This document shows, piece by piece, positions 17,291 to 25,731 of a stretch of 64,000 nt of DNA. Each line of letters starts with the position of its first letter. Within the stretch, counting starts at the first letter, position 1. The notes below the pieces were generated by a model. It did not search any database. It worked only from the letters and a program-made list of their open reading frames with translations, and had not been told where the DNA came from. Source of the DNA: an uncultured Syntrophobacterales bacterium (lineage in GTDB: Bacteria > Desulfobacterota > Syntrophia > Syntrophales > UBA5619); the NCBI GenBank assembly GCA_903928915.1, contig CAIYSL010000087.1, positions 23,509 to 87,508 on the forward strand, written 5' to 3'. Both the position numbers and the translations under genes were made by a program.

Positions 17291-17677
17291 TCAGTCCAGA
17301 ACGGCGACGGCCTCCACCTCCACCAGCCAGTCGGGGTGGACCAGCCGGGGGACCTGGACGGTGGTGCTGGCCACGGGCTCCCGAAAATACTCCCTGCGCA
17401 GCCGGCTGATGACCTCCCGATGGGCGTCGAGGTCGGTGGAGTAGATGTTCAGCTTCACGACGTGGTCGAAATCGGCGCCCGCGGCCTCCAGGCACTTCTT
17501 CAGGTTGCGGAAGACTTGTCGGGCCTGGACCTCGATATCCCCGCCTCCCACCAGGTTCCCGTCCTCGTCCGCCGCTGTCTGGCCGGCAATGTACACCACA
17601 TTCCCGGTCCGGACGACCTGCGCAAAGCGGGGGCGGGGGTCCCACACCCCCTTGGGTTGGATGATTTCCCGCGGCAT
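17291..17677 (-). CDS. RidA family (YjgF/YER057c) enamine/imine deaminase-like protein
   Basis: 128 aa, the usual size of a RidA subunit. The start at 17677 has an AGGAGGAG box 5-6 nt upstream. The fold markers are present: FAQVVRTGNVVYIAGQ, then VFRNLKKCLEAAGADFDHVVK, then the C-terminal PDWLVEVEAVAVL. The Arg that binds the substrate carboxylate in canonical RidA (near residue 105, usually R.AVEV..LP) is not obvious here; the region reads VPRLVHPDWLVEVEA, so a non-canonical RidA subgroup is likely. Neighbours give no functional clue. Confidence 0.85.
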   Translation of the reverse strand: MPREIIQPKGVWDPRPRFAQVVRTGNVVYIAGQTAADEDGNLVGGGDIEVQARQVFRNLKKCLEAAGADFDHVVKLNIYSTDLDAHREVISRLRREYFREPVASTTVQVPRLVHPDWLVEVEAVAVLD

Positions 17678-17829
17678 GCTTCTCCTCCTCTCGCTGTGCT
17701 GTTCAGCCGGCGCCGGTACGCTGGGGCGGCCGCATTCCCGGGGGTACGGGTGCGTCGTTCCTCCGCCCGCGGGCCAGGGCGGCGCGATCCGGACCAACGC
17801 CGGGCGCTGCCGCAGTCCCGGGTTTTCAC

Positions 17830-19035
17830 CTAGGCCGGCGCCGAGACCTTCGTCGGTTCTGCAACCGCCGCTCTGTTCAGCGGGCGCCGGACGACGCGGT
17901 TGCGTCCGGCTGCTTTGGCGGCAATAAGCGCCTCGTCGGCAACCCGGAGTATTGCGTCCAGGTCGGCTTCGTCGGCGAGGTTCAGGCCGGTGATGCCGAT
18001 GCTGACCGTGCAGCTGATCGAAGCAGCCCCGACCGTGACGCAGACCTCGGCGACCCTGGCGCGGAGACGGTCGGCGAAGATGGCTGCCCCCTCTGTGTCC
18101 GTCTCGGGCAGCAGGATCGTGAACTCCTCGCCGCCGTACCGGCCGAAGAGGTCGTTCTCCCGCAGGCAGGTCAGGGTCGTCGCGGTGAAGGATTTCAGGA
18201 CTGCGTCGCCGGTCAGGTGGCCATAGGTATCGTTGACCCGTTTGAAATGGTCGAAGTCCACCATCAGCAGGGCCAGGGGGCTCCGGGTCCGGCGATGACG
18301 GGCAATCTCCTTCTTGGCCAGTTCCAGGAAGGTGCGACGGTTGAAGATCTCGGTCAGCGAATCGAGCGTGGCCAGCCGCTCGTTCTCGCGGTCGGCCCGT
18401 TCCCGCGTCATGAGCAGAAAACCGAAGCTGCTCATGATGATGACAACGAAACCGGCGAGAAGGCTGACGGTCTGAAGCGGTGACACGTTCAGGAGAGAAA
18501 CCTGTTTCGCAGGGTCGACGAGGACCTCCAGGACACGACCGAACACCAGCAGGGCGGCGACGGCAAAGGCGGACCCCGTCAGCCAGCGGGATCGCCATTC
18601 ATGGGTGGGGGCCTGCCGGAAGAGGATCAGGGCGATGGCGCCGAGCTGGAGGCAGAACACACTCCCGCTGAACACAACCCGTTGGACCGGGGTTGCGAGA
18701 GCGGTCAGGATGAGGAAGAAACAGACAACGGCCGTCGCGATGAGCGGGGTCCACCGGCGCAATTTCCCCTGAAACTCCTGCACCGCCGCGTACAGCAGCC
18801 AGAAGCCGGTCGACAGAAGCGTGTTGGCCAGGACGATCGAGAAGAAATCGGGGAAGACTCCCCGGGTGGCGAAGAGGGATGCACCGAAAAACTGGATGGC
18901 GCCCCCCGCTGTCCAGAGGCGCATGCCGTCGCGACGAAAACGTCCGACGTGTGTGACGAACAGCGCCGTCGACACGATCAGGCAACTGATCGCCATGATG
19001 ACAACGATCGTCCGGGTATCCAAGAGAGTCTCCAC
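17830..19035 (-). CDS. Membrane-bound diguanylate cyclase
   Basis: 401 aa. Residues 1-~200 form about seven hydrophobic helices without a recognised sensor family; the C-terminal GGDEF domain has DFDHFKRVNDTYGH, the active-site RYGGEEF and the inhibitory I-site RxxD (REND) five residues before it. It should therefore make c-di-GMP under product inhibition. The gene has its own strong promoter (19144-19172). Confidence 0.9.
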   Translation of the reverse strand: METLLDTRTIVVIMAISCLIVSTALFVTHVGRFRRDGMRLWTAGGAIQFFGASLFATRGVFPDFFSIVLANTLLSTGFWLLYAAVQEFQGKLRRWTPLIATAVVCFFLILTALATPVQRVVFSGSVFCLQLGAIALILFRQAPTHEWRSRWLTGSAFAVAALLVFGRVLEVLVDPAKQVSLLNVSPLQTVSLLAGFVVIIMSSFGFLLMTRERADRENERLATLDSLTEIFNRRTFLELAKKEIARHRRTRSPLALLMVDFDHFKRVNDTYGHLTGDAVLKSFTATTLTCLRENDLFGRYGGEEFTILLPETDTEGAAIFADRLRARVAEVCVTVGAASISCTVSIGITGLNLADEADLDAILRVADEALIAAKAAGRNRVVRRPLNRAAVAEPTKVSAPA

Positions 19036-19143
19036 CGGCTTCCGTCCGTATCGGGTTCAGCCGAGGTACCCCGGAGGGAAGCGTCAAGAGGAGCCGCCGG
19101 GGACCTGATGATTGCCGCTCCGGAGACCCCTTTCGCGAACCGG

Positions 19144-19172
19144 AGTATAGGCGGACTTGTTCCGCCTGTCAA
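19144..19172 (-). promoter_or_regulatory. Sigma-70 promoter of the diguanylate cyclase gene with a dyad in the spacer
   Basis: Minus-strand TTGACA (19167-19172), 17-nt spacer, TATACT (19144-19149). The spacer is a perfect inverted repeat, GGCGGA-N5-TCCGCC, which could be a repressor or activator site. The start codon is about 100 nt downstream. Confidence 0.7.
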
Positions 19173-19292
19173 GGATAACCACGATGGTGTAACCACGGTG
19201 GCGTGGTGGCCATCGGCCGATTGGGCGGCACGAGGTGAGCCCCGTGAGGAGCGGACCTAAGGATGCACGGTTCGAACTGTCACGATTCGCGC

Positions 19293-19320
19293 TTGACAAC
19301 GCGGGTCGGAACGGTATACT
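19293..19320 (+). promoter_or_regulatory. Sigma-70 promoter of the thiamine operon
   Basis: TTGACA (19293-19298), 16-nt spacer, TATACT (19315-19320). Transcription would start near 19327, about 20 nt before the TPP riboswitch. Confidence 0.8.
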
Positions 19321-19342
19321 GAGCCATCGCCGCGATTGCGGC

Positions 19343-19425
19343 AATCGTTAGGGGTGCTCGAACAGTCGGGCTGAGAAGACACCCTAATTACCTGATCTGG
19401 TTAATGCCAGCGTAGGGAAACGGTA
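19343..19425 (+). ncRNA. TPP riboswitch (THI element)
   Basis: The conserved thi-box blocks are all present and in order: GGGGTGC at 19351, GGCTGAGA near 19369, ACCCTAATTACCTGATCTGG (19381-19400), TTAATGCCAGCG and TAGGGAA. It binds thiamine pyrophosphate and lies between the promoter and thiF. Its 3' end (GGGAAACGG, 19415-19423) can pair with the 5' arm of the following terminator. Confidence 0.95.
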
Positions 19426-19466
19426 AGAACAACCACTGCTGCTTCTGTGTTCGCCTCTGTTCGCTG

Positions 19467-19497
19467 ACCGTTTTCCCTTTCGGGAGACGGTTTTTTT
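19467..19497 (+). terminator. Riboswitch-controlled intrinsic terminator in the thi leader
   Basis: Hairpin CCGTTTTCCC / GGGAGACGG with a TTTC loop (19468-19490) followed by seven T (19491-19497). The thiF ATG begins at the next base, so the hairpin also contains the only possible Shine-Dalgarno sequence (GGGAG). The 5' arm can alternatively pair with riboswitch bases 19415-19423, giving an antiterminator when TPP is absent. Confidence 0.85.
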
Positions 19498-20313
19498 ATG
19501 ACGGCGATCCGCGGAGGTCTTGACCGCCTCGAACAGGAGCTGTACCAGCGCAACGTCCGCATCCCCGAGGTGGGGGAAGAGGGCCAGCGGAAGCTGCTGG
19601 CAAGCCGCGTCCTGATCGTGGGACTGGGCGGCCTCGGGAGCCCCGCCCTGTTCTACTTGGCCGCCTGCGGCATCGGCGAGATCGGGATCGCCGACGGCGA
19701 CCGGGTCGAACTCTCCAACCTCCAGCGCCAGATCCTGCACGGCCGGGAAGATGTGGGGATACCGAAAACGGCCTCCGCCGCCCGCAGCGCACTCCGCCTC
19801 AGGCCGGACCTCCTCCTGACCGCCTATCCCTGCCGGATCACCGCGGCCAATGCCGCCGAAGTCATCGCGCCGTACGATTTCGTGATCGAGGCGACGGACA
19901 ACTTCACCGCGAAATTCCTGATCAACGATGCCTGCGTCCGGCTCGGCAAGGCCTTTTCCCACGCCGGGATCCTCGGGATGTACGGTCAGACCATGACGGT
20001 GGTCCCCGGCAAGGGGCCCTGCTACCGCTGCGTGTTCGGCGAACCGCCCCTGCCCGGTGCGGTTCCCACCACGGCCGAGGCGGGCGTCCTCGGGACCGTC
20101 CCCGGGGTGCTGGGCGCCATCCAGGCCACCGAGGCGATCAAGTACCTGTTGAACCGCGGCCGCCTTCTGGTGGGGAGCCTGCTCACCTGGGATGCCCTGT
20201 CGATGAGATTCCGCGAGATCCCCCTGCCGCCGGAGGCGCGGTGCGGGGTGTGTACCGGGCCCGGACAGCCGGGGCGGACGGGAATGGACGAGGGAGAAAG
20301 GAAGGGAACATGA
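19498..20313 (+). CDS. thiF: Thiamine biosynthesis adenylyltransferase ThiF
   Basis: 271 aa, E1-like enzyme that adenylates the C-terminus of ThiS. Nucleotide loop [13 protein letters not shown] (residues ~35-47), Arg finger region LQRQILHG, and two zinc CxxC pairs (CYRC near 174, CGVC near 250). The start directly abuts the leader terminator; no other Met is available before the conserved GEEGQRKL motif. First gene of thiFGHSE, regulated by the TPP riboswitch. Confidence 0.93.
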   Translation: MTAIRGGLDRLEQELYQRNVRIPEVGEEGQRKLLASRVLIVGLGGLGSPALFYLAACGIGEIGIADGDRVELSNLQRQILHGREDVGIPKTASAARSALRLRPDLLLTAYPCRITAANAAEVIAPYDFVIEATDNFTAKFLINDACVRLGKAFSHAGILGMYGQTMTVVPGKGPCYRCVFGEPPLPGAVPTTAEAGVLGTVPGVLGAIQATEAIKYLLNRGRLLVGSLLTWDALSMRFREIPLPPEARCGVCTGPGQPGRTGMDEGERKGT

Positions 20314-21011
20314 CAACCACAGGAAAAGCGGATGTCCCGCTCACGATCGCGGGGCGGGCCTTCGGTTCACGTCTCCTGGTGGGGACGGGGAAGTTTCCGT
20401 CCAGCCGGGCGATGCAAGGCGCGCTTCAGGCCTCGGGGACGGAGATCGTCACGGTGGCCCTCCGCAGGGTCGACCTGGAAGACAGCCAGGACAGCATCCT
20501 GGGGGCAGTGGACACGGGCCGGTACCTCCTGCTGCCCAATACCTCCGGGGCCAGGACCGCCGAGGAGGCGGTGCGGCTGGCGCGGCTGGCCAGGGCCGCC
20601 GGGTGTGAACCCTGGGTCAAGCTGGAGATCACCCCCGACCCCCACTACCTCCTGCCCGACCCGGTCGAGACCCTCAAGGCTGCCGAGATCCTGGTCAGGG
20701 AAGGGTTTGTCGTCCTTCCTTACATCAACGCCGATCCGGTCCTGGCGCGGCGGCTGGAGGATATCGGTACGGCCACGGTCATGCCGCTGGGGGCGCCGAT
20801 CGGGTCGAACCGGGGGGTGAAGACGCGGGAGCTGATCGAGATCATCATCGAAAAGGCGAATGTCCCCGTCGTGGTGGATGCGGGCCTCGGCGCACCGTCC
20901 CATGCGGCGGAGGCGATGGAGATGGGGGCCGACGCGGTCCTGGTCAACACGGCGATCGCCGTTGCCGGGGACCCTAGAGCAATGGCCCGGGCCTTCAAGA
21001 AAGGGGTGTAG
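20310..21011 (+). CDS. thiG: Thiazole synthase ThiG, cut short by an in-frame amber codon
   Basis: 233 aa up to a TAG at 21009. ThiG forms the thiazole phosphate from deoxyxylulose phosphate, dehydroglycine and ThiS thiocarboxylate. The TIM-barrel landmarks are intact: LVGTGKF, VALRRVD, the Schiff-base Lys in [21 protein letters not shown] and [18 protein letters not shown]. The frame continues after the TAG with the expected C-terminal tail (AGREAFLAG..ASSPLTGFL) to 21098, so the stop is premature and probably replaces GAG. ATG overlaps the thiF stop. See the tail feature. Confidence 0.9.
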   Translation: MTTTGKADVPLTIAGRAFGSRLLVGTGKFPSSRAMQGALQASGTEIVTVALRRVDLEDSQDSILGAVDTGRYLLLPNTSGARTAEEAVRLARLARAAGCEPWVKLEITPDPHYLLPDPVETLKAAEILVREGFVVLPYINADPVLARRLEDIGTATVMPLGAPIGSNRGVKTRELIEIIIEKANVPVVVDAGLGAPSHAAEAMEMGADAVLVNTAIAVAGDPRAMARAFKKGV

Positions 21012-21098
21012 GCGGGGCGCGAGGCCTTCCTGGCCGGGCTCGGCCGCCAGCAGAAGCGGGCGGAAGCCTCCAGCCCGCTCACGGGGTTCTTGAGGTAG
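21009..21098 (+). pseudogene. Displaced C-terminal tail of thiG after the amber codon
   Basis: Starting with TAG (21009-21011), the same frame reads AGREAFLAGLGRQQ, then ASSPLTGFLR and a second TAG at 21096. ThiG proteins normally end with AGR.AYLAG...A.ASSP..GFL, so this is the native tail of ThiG. The second stop lies 4 nt before the thiH ATG, the spacing expected of the intact operon. Confidence 0.85.
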
Positions 21099-21102
21099 CG
21101 CC

Positions 21103-22218
21103 ATGAGCTTCGCCGATGTGATCCGCACCTATCGCGGAAAGGACGTTGCGGCGGAGATCGGGCACCGCTCCCGCGCGGACGTGGAACGGGCCCTCGCGGC
21201 CCCCGCCCCCGGGCTCGACGATCTGCTGAGCCTGCTTTCGCCTGCCGCCGGGGCGTTCCTCGAGGAGATGGCCCAGCGGGCCCACCGCCTGACGGTGCAG
21301 CGGTTCGGCCGGGTGATGGGGATGTTCGCCCCGCTGTACCTGTCGAACGTCTGCACCAACCGCTGCGTCTACTGCGGGTTCAACGCCGCGTACACCTCCC
21401 TGGCGCGCGTCACGCTGACCCCGGAAAAGGCCGCACGGGAAGGGGCCGCACTCCGCGCGCTGGGGTTCAGGAGCGTCCTGCTGTTGACCGGCGAGGCGCC
21501 CCACATCGTCACCGATCGGTACCTGAAGCAGGTCCTGGAACTGCTCCGCCCCCGGTTCACCTCGATCGGGATCGAGATGTTTCCGATGACGGTCCAGCGG
21601 TACCGGGAGCTGATCGGCCAGGGGGTGGACAGCCTGACCGTGTTCCAGGAGACCTACGACGAGGCCCGCTACGGCCGATTCCACCCCGCAGGCCGGAAGG
21701 GCGATTACCGGTGGCGGCTGGAGACTCCGGAGCGGGGCGGCGCGGCGGGATTCAGACGCGTGGGGATCGGTCCCCTGCTGGGGTTGAGCGACTGGCGGGT
21801 CGAGGGATTCTTCGTTGCCCTGCATGCATCCTACCTGCTGAAGAACTACTGGCAATCGCAGATCACGGTTTCATTCCCCCGCCTCTGTTCCGCGGCGGGG
21901 GGATTCGCCCCCCCGGCGCCGGTCGGCGACCGGGACCTGGTCCAGCTGATCTGCGGCCTGAGGCTTGTCCTGCCCGACGTGGGGTTTACGCTTTCCACGC
22001 GGGAATCGCCGCTCCTGCGCGATCACCTCATCCCGCTGGGGATCACCGTGATGAGCGCCGGCTCCCGCACCGAGCCGGGGGGGTACGCCCATGCGAGCGG
22101 GGGCGGGGCGCAGTTCACCGTGGCCGACGGGAGGTCGCCCGGTGCGGTGGCGGAGGTGCTGCGCCGCCGGGGGTACGAACCGGTCTGGAAAGAGTGGGAC
22201 GCCGCGCTCGCCTCGTGA
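21103..22218 (+). CDS. thiH: 2-iminoacetate synthase ThiH (radical SAM tyrosine lyase)
   Basis: 371 aa. Radical SAM enzyme that splits tyrosine into dehydroglycine and p-cresol for ThiG. The cluster motif CTNRCVYCGF lies near residue 86. Further ThiH landmarks are LLTGEAPHIV, IEMFPMTVQRYREL, TVFQETYDEARYGRFHPAGRKGDYRWRL (conserved in pieces) and SAGSRTEPGGY. Length is typical. Oxygen sensitivity of this route fits an anaerobe, where aerobes would use ThiO. Confidence 0.94.
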   Translation: MSFADVIRTYRGKDVAAEIGHRSRADVERALAAPAPGLDDLLSLLSPAAGAFLEEMAQRAHRLTVQRFGRVMGMFAPLYLSNVCTNRCVYCGFNAAYTSLARVTLTPEKAAREGAALRALGFRSVLLLTGEAPHIVTDRYLKQVLELLRPRFTSIGIEMFPMTVQRYRELIGQGVDSLTVFQETYDEARYGRFHPAGRKGDYRWRLETPERGGAAGFRRVGIGPLLGLSDWRVEGFFVALHASYLLKNYWQSQITVSFPRLCSAAGGFAPPAPVGDRDLVQLICGLRLVLPDVGFTLSTRESPLLRDHLIPLGITVMSAGSRTEPGGYAHASGGGAQFTVADGRSPGAVAEVLRRRGYEPVWKEWDAALAS

Positions 22219-22312
22219 GGAGGAGCGGGCCGGGCGGTGCGGGAGGTGAGCAACGGTCGCGCCTGCGCCCGGGCCCCGGGAGCACGGGCGCGCTTCGGCG
22301 CACGGGGGAGCG

Positions 22313-22513
22313 ATGGAGATTCGGGTGAATGGAGAAATCAGACACTGGGAGCGGTCCGTCACGGTCCGCGAACTGCTGGAGGGGCTGGGTATCCGTCCGG
22401 AAACGGTCGTGGTGGAGCTGAACCTCCGGATCGTGGCCCGCGAGCGGGTGGATGAAGAGATGATCGCGGAAGGGGACTCCCTCGAGATCATCCGGCTGGT
22501 GGGAGGCGGGTAG
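22313..22513 (+). CDS. thiS: Sulfur carrier protein ThiS
   Basis: 66 aa ubiquitin-like protein ending in Gly-Gly-Gly, the C-terminus that ThiF adenylates and that is converted to a thiocarboxylate. The pattern EIRVNGEIR...TVRELLEGLG and the end IIRLVGGG are typical. It begins 94 nt after thiH, the only real gap in the operon, and its stop directly precedes the thiE ATG. Confidence 0.93.
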   Translation: MEIRVNGEIRHWERSVTVRELLEGLGIRPETVVVELNLRIVARERVDEEMIAEGDSLEIIRLVGGG

Positions 22514-23170
22514 ATGAACAGGGAACAGCGGCGGGAGAAGTTCCTGCGGGTCGACCTCTATCCGGTGACCTGCGAGCGGCTCTCCGCGGGGAGGTCGAAC
22601 CTCGATGTCCTGGAGGCGGCGATCCGCGGCGGGGCGAAGGTCATCCAGCTCAGGGAGAAGGAGCTTCCCGGGCGGGATCTCTACCGGCTGGCCTGCGCCT
22701 TCCGGAAGATCACTGCCGAGGCCGGGGTGCTGCTGATCATCAACGACCGCGTCGATATCGCGCTCGCCGCGGATGCCGACGGGGTCCACCTGGGGCAGGA
22801 TGACCTCCCGCTGGCAGCGGCCAGGCGGATCGCGCCCGAGCTGCTGATCGGGATTTCCACCCACTCCCGCGCGGAGGCCCTGCAAGCCGAGAGCGAGGGG
22901 GCGGATTACGTCAACATCGGTCCGATCTTTCCCACCGCCACCAAGGAAGGGGTGAGCCGGTTCCTGGGGCCGGAGGCGATCCCCGGGATCGCCGCGGGGC
23001 TTGCGATCCCCTTCACCGTGATGGGGGGGATCGGCGCGGCCAACATCGGACGGGTGGTCAGCCAGGGGGCGCATCGGGTGGCCGTGGTGACGGCCGTCAC
23101 CCTTGCCACCGATATCGCTTCTGCGGTGGACGAGCTCCGCGGGAAGATCAAAAGCTCCACAGCAGCTTGA
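22514..23170 (+). CDS. thiE: Thiamine phosphate synthase ThiE
   Basis: 218 aa TIM barrel joining HMP-PP and thiazole phosphate. Motifs: VIQLREKEL, INDRVDIALAADADGVHLGQDDLP (conserved in pieces), ISTHSRAEA, YVNIGPIFPTATKEG and VMGGIGAANI. The last gene of the riboswitch-controlled operon; its 3' end overlaps the convergent TSUP gene by 23 bases. Confidence 0.94.
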   Translation: MNREQRREKFLRVDLYPVTCERLSAGRSNLDVLEAAIRGGAKVIQLREKELPGRDLYRLACAFRKITAEAGVLLIINDRVDIALAADADGVHLGQDDLPLAAARRIAPELLIGISTHSRAEALQAESEGADYVNIGPIFPTATKEGVSRFLGPEAIPGIAAGLAIPFTVMGGIGAANIGRVVSQGAHRVAVVTAVTLATDIASAVDELRGKIKSSTAA

Positions 23171-23897
23171 TCGCCATGATGAGCATGGCGATGACCAGCA
23201 CGATCTTGATCGCCTTTTCCCCCCGCCGGACCGATATCTTGGCCGCCCACCATCCGCCGGTGGCATTGCCCGTGGCCAGGACGATCCCCAGCGGCCAGTC
23301 GATATTCCCTGTCCATGCGAATACGGCCATCGCGGGGATGGTGTAGATGAAGAACACGGCCGCCTTGTGCATGTTGATCCGCACGAGGTCCATGTTCATC
23401 AGGTGCCTCAGCGCCGCGATCATGAAAAACCCGATGCCCACCTGGTGCAGCCCGCCGATGAACCCGATCCCCAGCATGACGGGGTAGATCAGCCAACCGC
23501 CCGATGACTCCCCGGCCTGCCGCCCGTTCTTGCCGAAGGCAGGGACGAGGACCGTGGCGACCATGACGAGGATGAAGATGCCGAGTACCTTCTGGAACAG
23601 GAGGCTGTCCATCTTGACGGCGGCGATGGCCCCGAGGACCGCCCCCGGAAGGGCGCAGGCGGCCAGCCGCATGCTCGTCTTCAGGTCCGAATAGTTCTCC
23701 CTGCGGTAGGAGATGACGGTGGCGATGCACTGAATGAACACGGCCAACCGGTTGGTGCCGTTGGCCAGCGGGGCGTCGAGACCGAGGAAGATGAGCATCG
23801 GCAGGGTGATCGCCGAGCCGCCGCCGGCCATGACGTTCAGGACCCCGGCGACGATTCCCACGCCGAACAACAGCGGGAGCAACAGGATCTGGTCCAT
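23148..23897 (-). CDS. TSUP (TauE/SafE) family membrane transporter
   Basis: 249 aa with about eight hydrophobic helices. The family markers are the N-terminal GVLNVMAGGGSAITLPML and, in the second half, GFIGGLHQVGIGFFMI, the two inverted-repeat motifs of TSUP proteins. Members export sulfite, sulfoacetate or other organosulfonates or organic acids. In a sulfite-respiring organism a sulfur anion is a sensible guess, but the gene is not next to the dsr locus. Transcribed from its own promoter at 23987-24015. Confidence 0.82.
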   Translation of the reverse strand: MDQILLLPLLFGVGIVAGVLNVMAGGGSAITLPMLIFLGLDAPLANGTNRLAVFIQCIATVISYRRENYSDLKTSMRLAACALPGAVLGAIAAVKMDSLLFQKVLGIFILVMVATVLVPAFGKNGRQAGESSGGWLIYPVMLGIGFIGGLHQVGIGFFMIAALRHLMNMDLVRINMHKAAVFFIYTIPAMAVFAWTGNIDWPLGIVLATGNATGGWWAAKISVRRGEKAIKIVLVIAMLIMAIKLLWSF

Positions 23898-23986
23898 CTC
23901 CTCCTTCTCCGGGACGACCGATCCGTGCGGCTACGTGGCCGGCGGACACGCAACGGTCGCCCCTCAACCCATGGTTTCGCTGCGTG

Positions 23987-24015
23987 AGGATAGGAGAAGC
24001 GACCCCGCCTGTCAA
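23987..24015 (-). promoter_or_regulatory. Sigma-70 promoter of the TSUP gene
   Basis: Minus-strand TTGACA (24010-24015), 17-nt spacer, TATCCT (23987-23992), leading to a leader of roughly 85 nt. Confidence 0.65.
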
Positions 24016-24052
24016 GGAGATGTTCGCGCGGGGCGGCAGGGGAAAGACCCCC

Positions 24053-25573
24053 CTATGCACCTTCTTCGCCGAACACCTCCGCCTGGAAGGTGGAGAAGCG
24101 CGCCCCCTCGCGCCAGGCCGCGGGGGAAAGGCCGGCCTTGCAGCTGAGGTTGTCGAGCATCTCCTCTAGCCCCCATCCCTGTTCCGGCGCCACCTGGGGG
24201 AGGAAGACCGCCGAACAGCCGCCCTTCTGGAGAAGGACGCCGTCCCTGCCGACGACGATCGCCTCGGGACCGGAGACCTGCCGCATCGGGGTGAGGACCG
24301 ATATCTCGATCTTCAGTTCCGCCACCTCCCGAAGGGTGAGCCGGGAAAACCGCGGGTCCTCGAAGGCGGCCTGGAGCGCCATCATCCCGACGAGCGGGGC
24401 GAGGGGCCTGTCCGGCAGCATGTGGCCGATGCAACCGCGCAGGCAGCCCCGTTTCTTCAGGGTGACGAAGACCCCGCGCTCCTCCAGCGCGGCCGGGGAA
24501 AAACCCCGGGGGAGGGGGACCATCTGCGTGGTCAGGAAGCGGGAGATCGTCTCCCGGGCGAGGTTGAGGAGCCCCTGCTTGTCCTTCTCGGTGAGCGATG
24601 CGGAAGCGGTTCCGGCAGCGGGATCGGCGGCCTGGGCGGGTTTCAGCCCGGAACCCAGAACGACCGCACCGTAGCCGACGACGCGGTCCCGCTCGCCGAT
24701 CGGGAGGTCGCCGGAATTGGCGTAGCTCACTACCCGCCCGCCCGTGGCGCCCATGGCCTTTGCGGCAGCCATCGCCACCATGATCGGGGTCTCACCGCAG
24801 GCGCTGGTGTCCAGCCCCCGGATCCGGCGGGCCGTCTGGGTCCGGATGACGGCCTGGAGGCGCTCGGTGTCGAGGGAGGGGATCGCCGCGAGCGTTGCCC
24901 GGTCGATGCGCTCGGCATCCTCTGCGGAGGGGTAATGGGAGAGATCGGAACTCGCCACGACGAGAACCCGGCGCCCCTGCATCGCCTTCGCCAGGGCGGT
25001 GCCGAACCGTTCGCAGCCGGCCGCGTCCGCGTTCCCGACGACCGCCGGGAGGATCATCGCCTGCGGGAAGAGGACCTGGATGAACGGGACCTGCACCTCG
25101 ACCGAATGCTCGCGCACGTGGGGGGCGTCGTCCGCGGTGTAGTCGGGGCCGGCGGCGATCAGCGCGGCAACGGCAGCTTCGTCCACCGGCGCGACCCCGA
25201 GGGGGGTCTTGAAGCCCGCGCCGGAGTACAGGGCGATTGTTTTCAGCCCCGGCGCCGTGTGGTTTGTCCCCAGGATGACGACGGTGTCATACTCCCGGCC
25301 CCGGACCTGGCTGTAGCCGTCCGCACAGATCTGCCCCGAGAAGATGTAGCCGGCGTGGGGGACGACGATCGCCAGGGGCTGGTCTGCCTGCGGCGGCAGG
25401 GCGTCTTGCATGAATTGCTCGACGGAAAGCTTGAGGACGGACGCAGATTCCGGGTAGAACTTTCCGGCGACCACGGCGGGACGGATGCGGCCTGCGCCGG
25501 TGTTGGCCCGGCCGGGGAGGGCGATCCCCGCGCCGAGGAGGGTGAAGGGTATGCCGATACGGGTAGAATCCAT
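24053..25573 (-). CDS. MEMO1-AMMECR1 fusion protein (AmmeMemoRadiSam system A+B)
   Basis: 506 aa. Residues ~28-315 are a MEMO domain: AVVAGKFYPE, VVPHAGYIFSGQ, ILGTNHT, REHSVEVQVPFIQ, VASSDLSHYP and a GETP motif. Residues ~330-506 are AMMECR1: GVFVTLKKRGCLRGCIG, FEDPRFSRLT, ELKIEISVLTPM and LPQVAPEQGW. These two families co-occur with a radical SAM protein in the AmmeMemoRadiSam triad, whose job is undefined; no such partner adjoins it here. The short hydrophobic N-terminus before the MEMO domain is unusual and could be a weak signal segment. Confidence 0.9.
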   Translation of the reverse strand: MDSTRIGIPFTLLGAGIALPGRANTGAGRIRPAVVAGKFYPESASVLKLSVEQFMQDALPPQADQPLAIVVPHAGYIFSGQICADGYSQVRGREYDTVVILGTNHTAPGLKTIALYSGAGFKTPLGVAPVDEAAVAALIAAGPDYTADDAPHVREHSVEVQVPFIQVLFPQAMILPAVVGNADAAGCERFGTALAKAMQGRRVLVVASSDLSHYPSAEDAERIDRATLAAIPSLDTERLQAVIRTQTARRIRGLDTSACGETPIMVAMAAAKAMGATGGRVVSYANSGDLPIGERDRVVGYGAVVLGSGLKPAQAADPAAGTASASLTEKDKQGLLNLARETISRFLTTQMVPLPRGFSPAALEERGVFVTLKKRGCLRGCIGHMLPDRPLAPLVGMMALQAAFEDPRFSRLTLREVAELKIEISVLTPMRQVSGPEAIVVGRDGVLLQKGGCSAVFLPQVAPEQGWGLEEMLDNLSCKAGLSPAAWREGARFSTFQAEVFGEEGA

Positions 25574-25731
25574 CGTTGATCTCCTTTCGGTTCTGGGGGC
25601 CGGCGGGAATCATCCGCCGGTACGGCGGTCGGGTAGAATGGGTGGGGGAGTAAACGGGCTGCCGGCGCCTCCCGCCCCGGTCGCGGCAGGATAGGCAGGC
25701 CTCACGCAGCCGGGACCCGGCAGGCGCGGTC

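Noticed and set aside
19260..19285. GGTTCGAAC resembling a tRNA T-arm
   Set aside because: No acceptor stem, anticodon arm or D-arm can be built around it.
21009..21011. Pyrrolysine as the meaning of the thiG amber codon
   Set aside because: The replaced residue is an ordinary surface Glu in homologues, and no pyl gene or downstream element is visible; mutation or sequence error is simpler.
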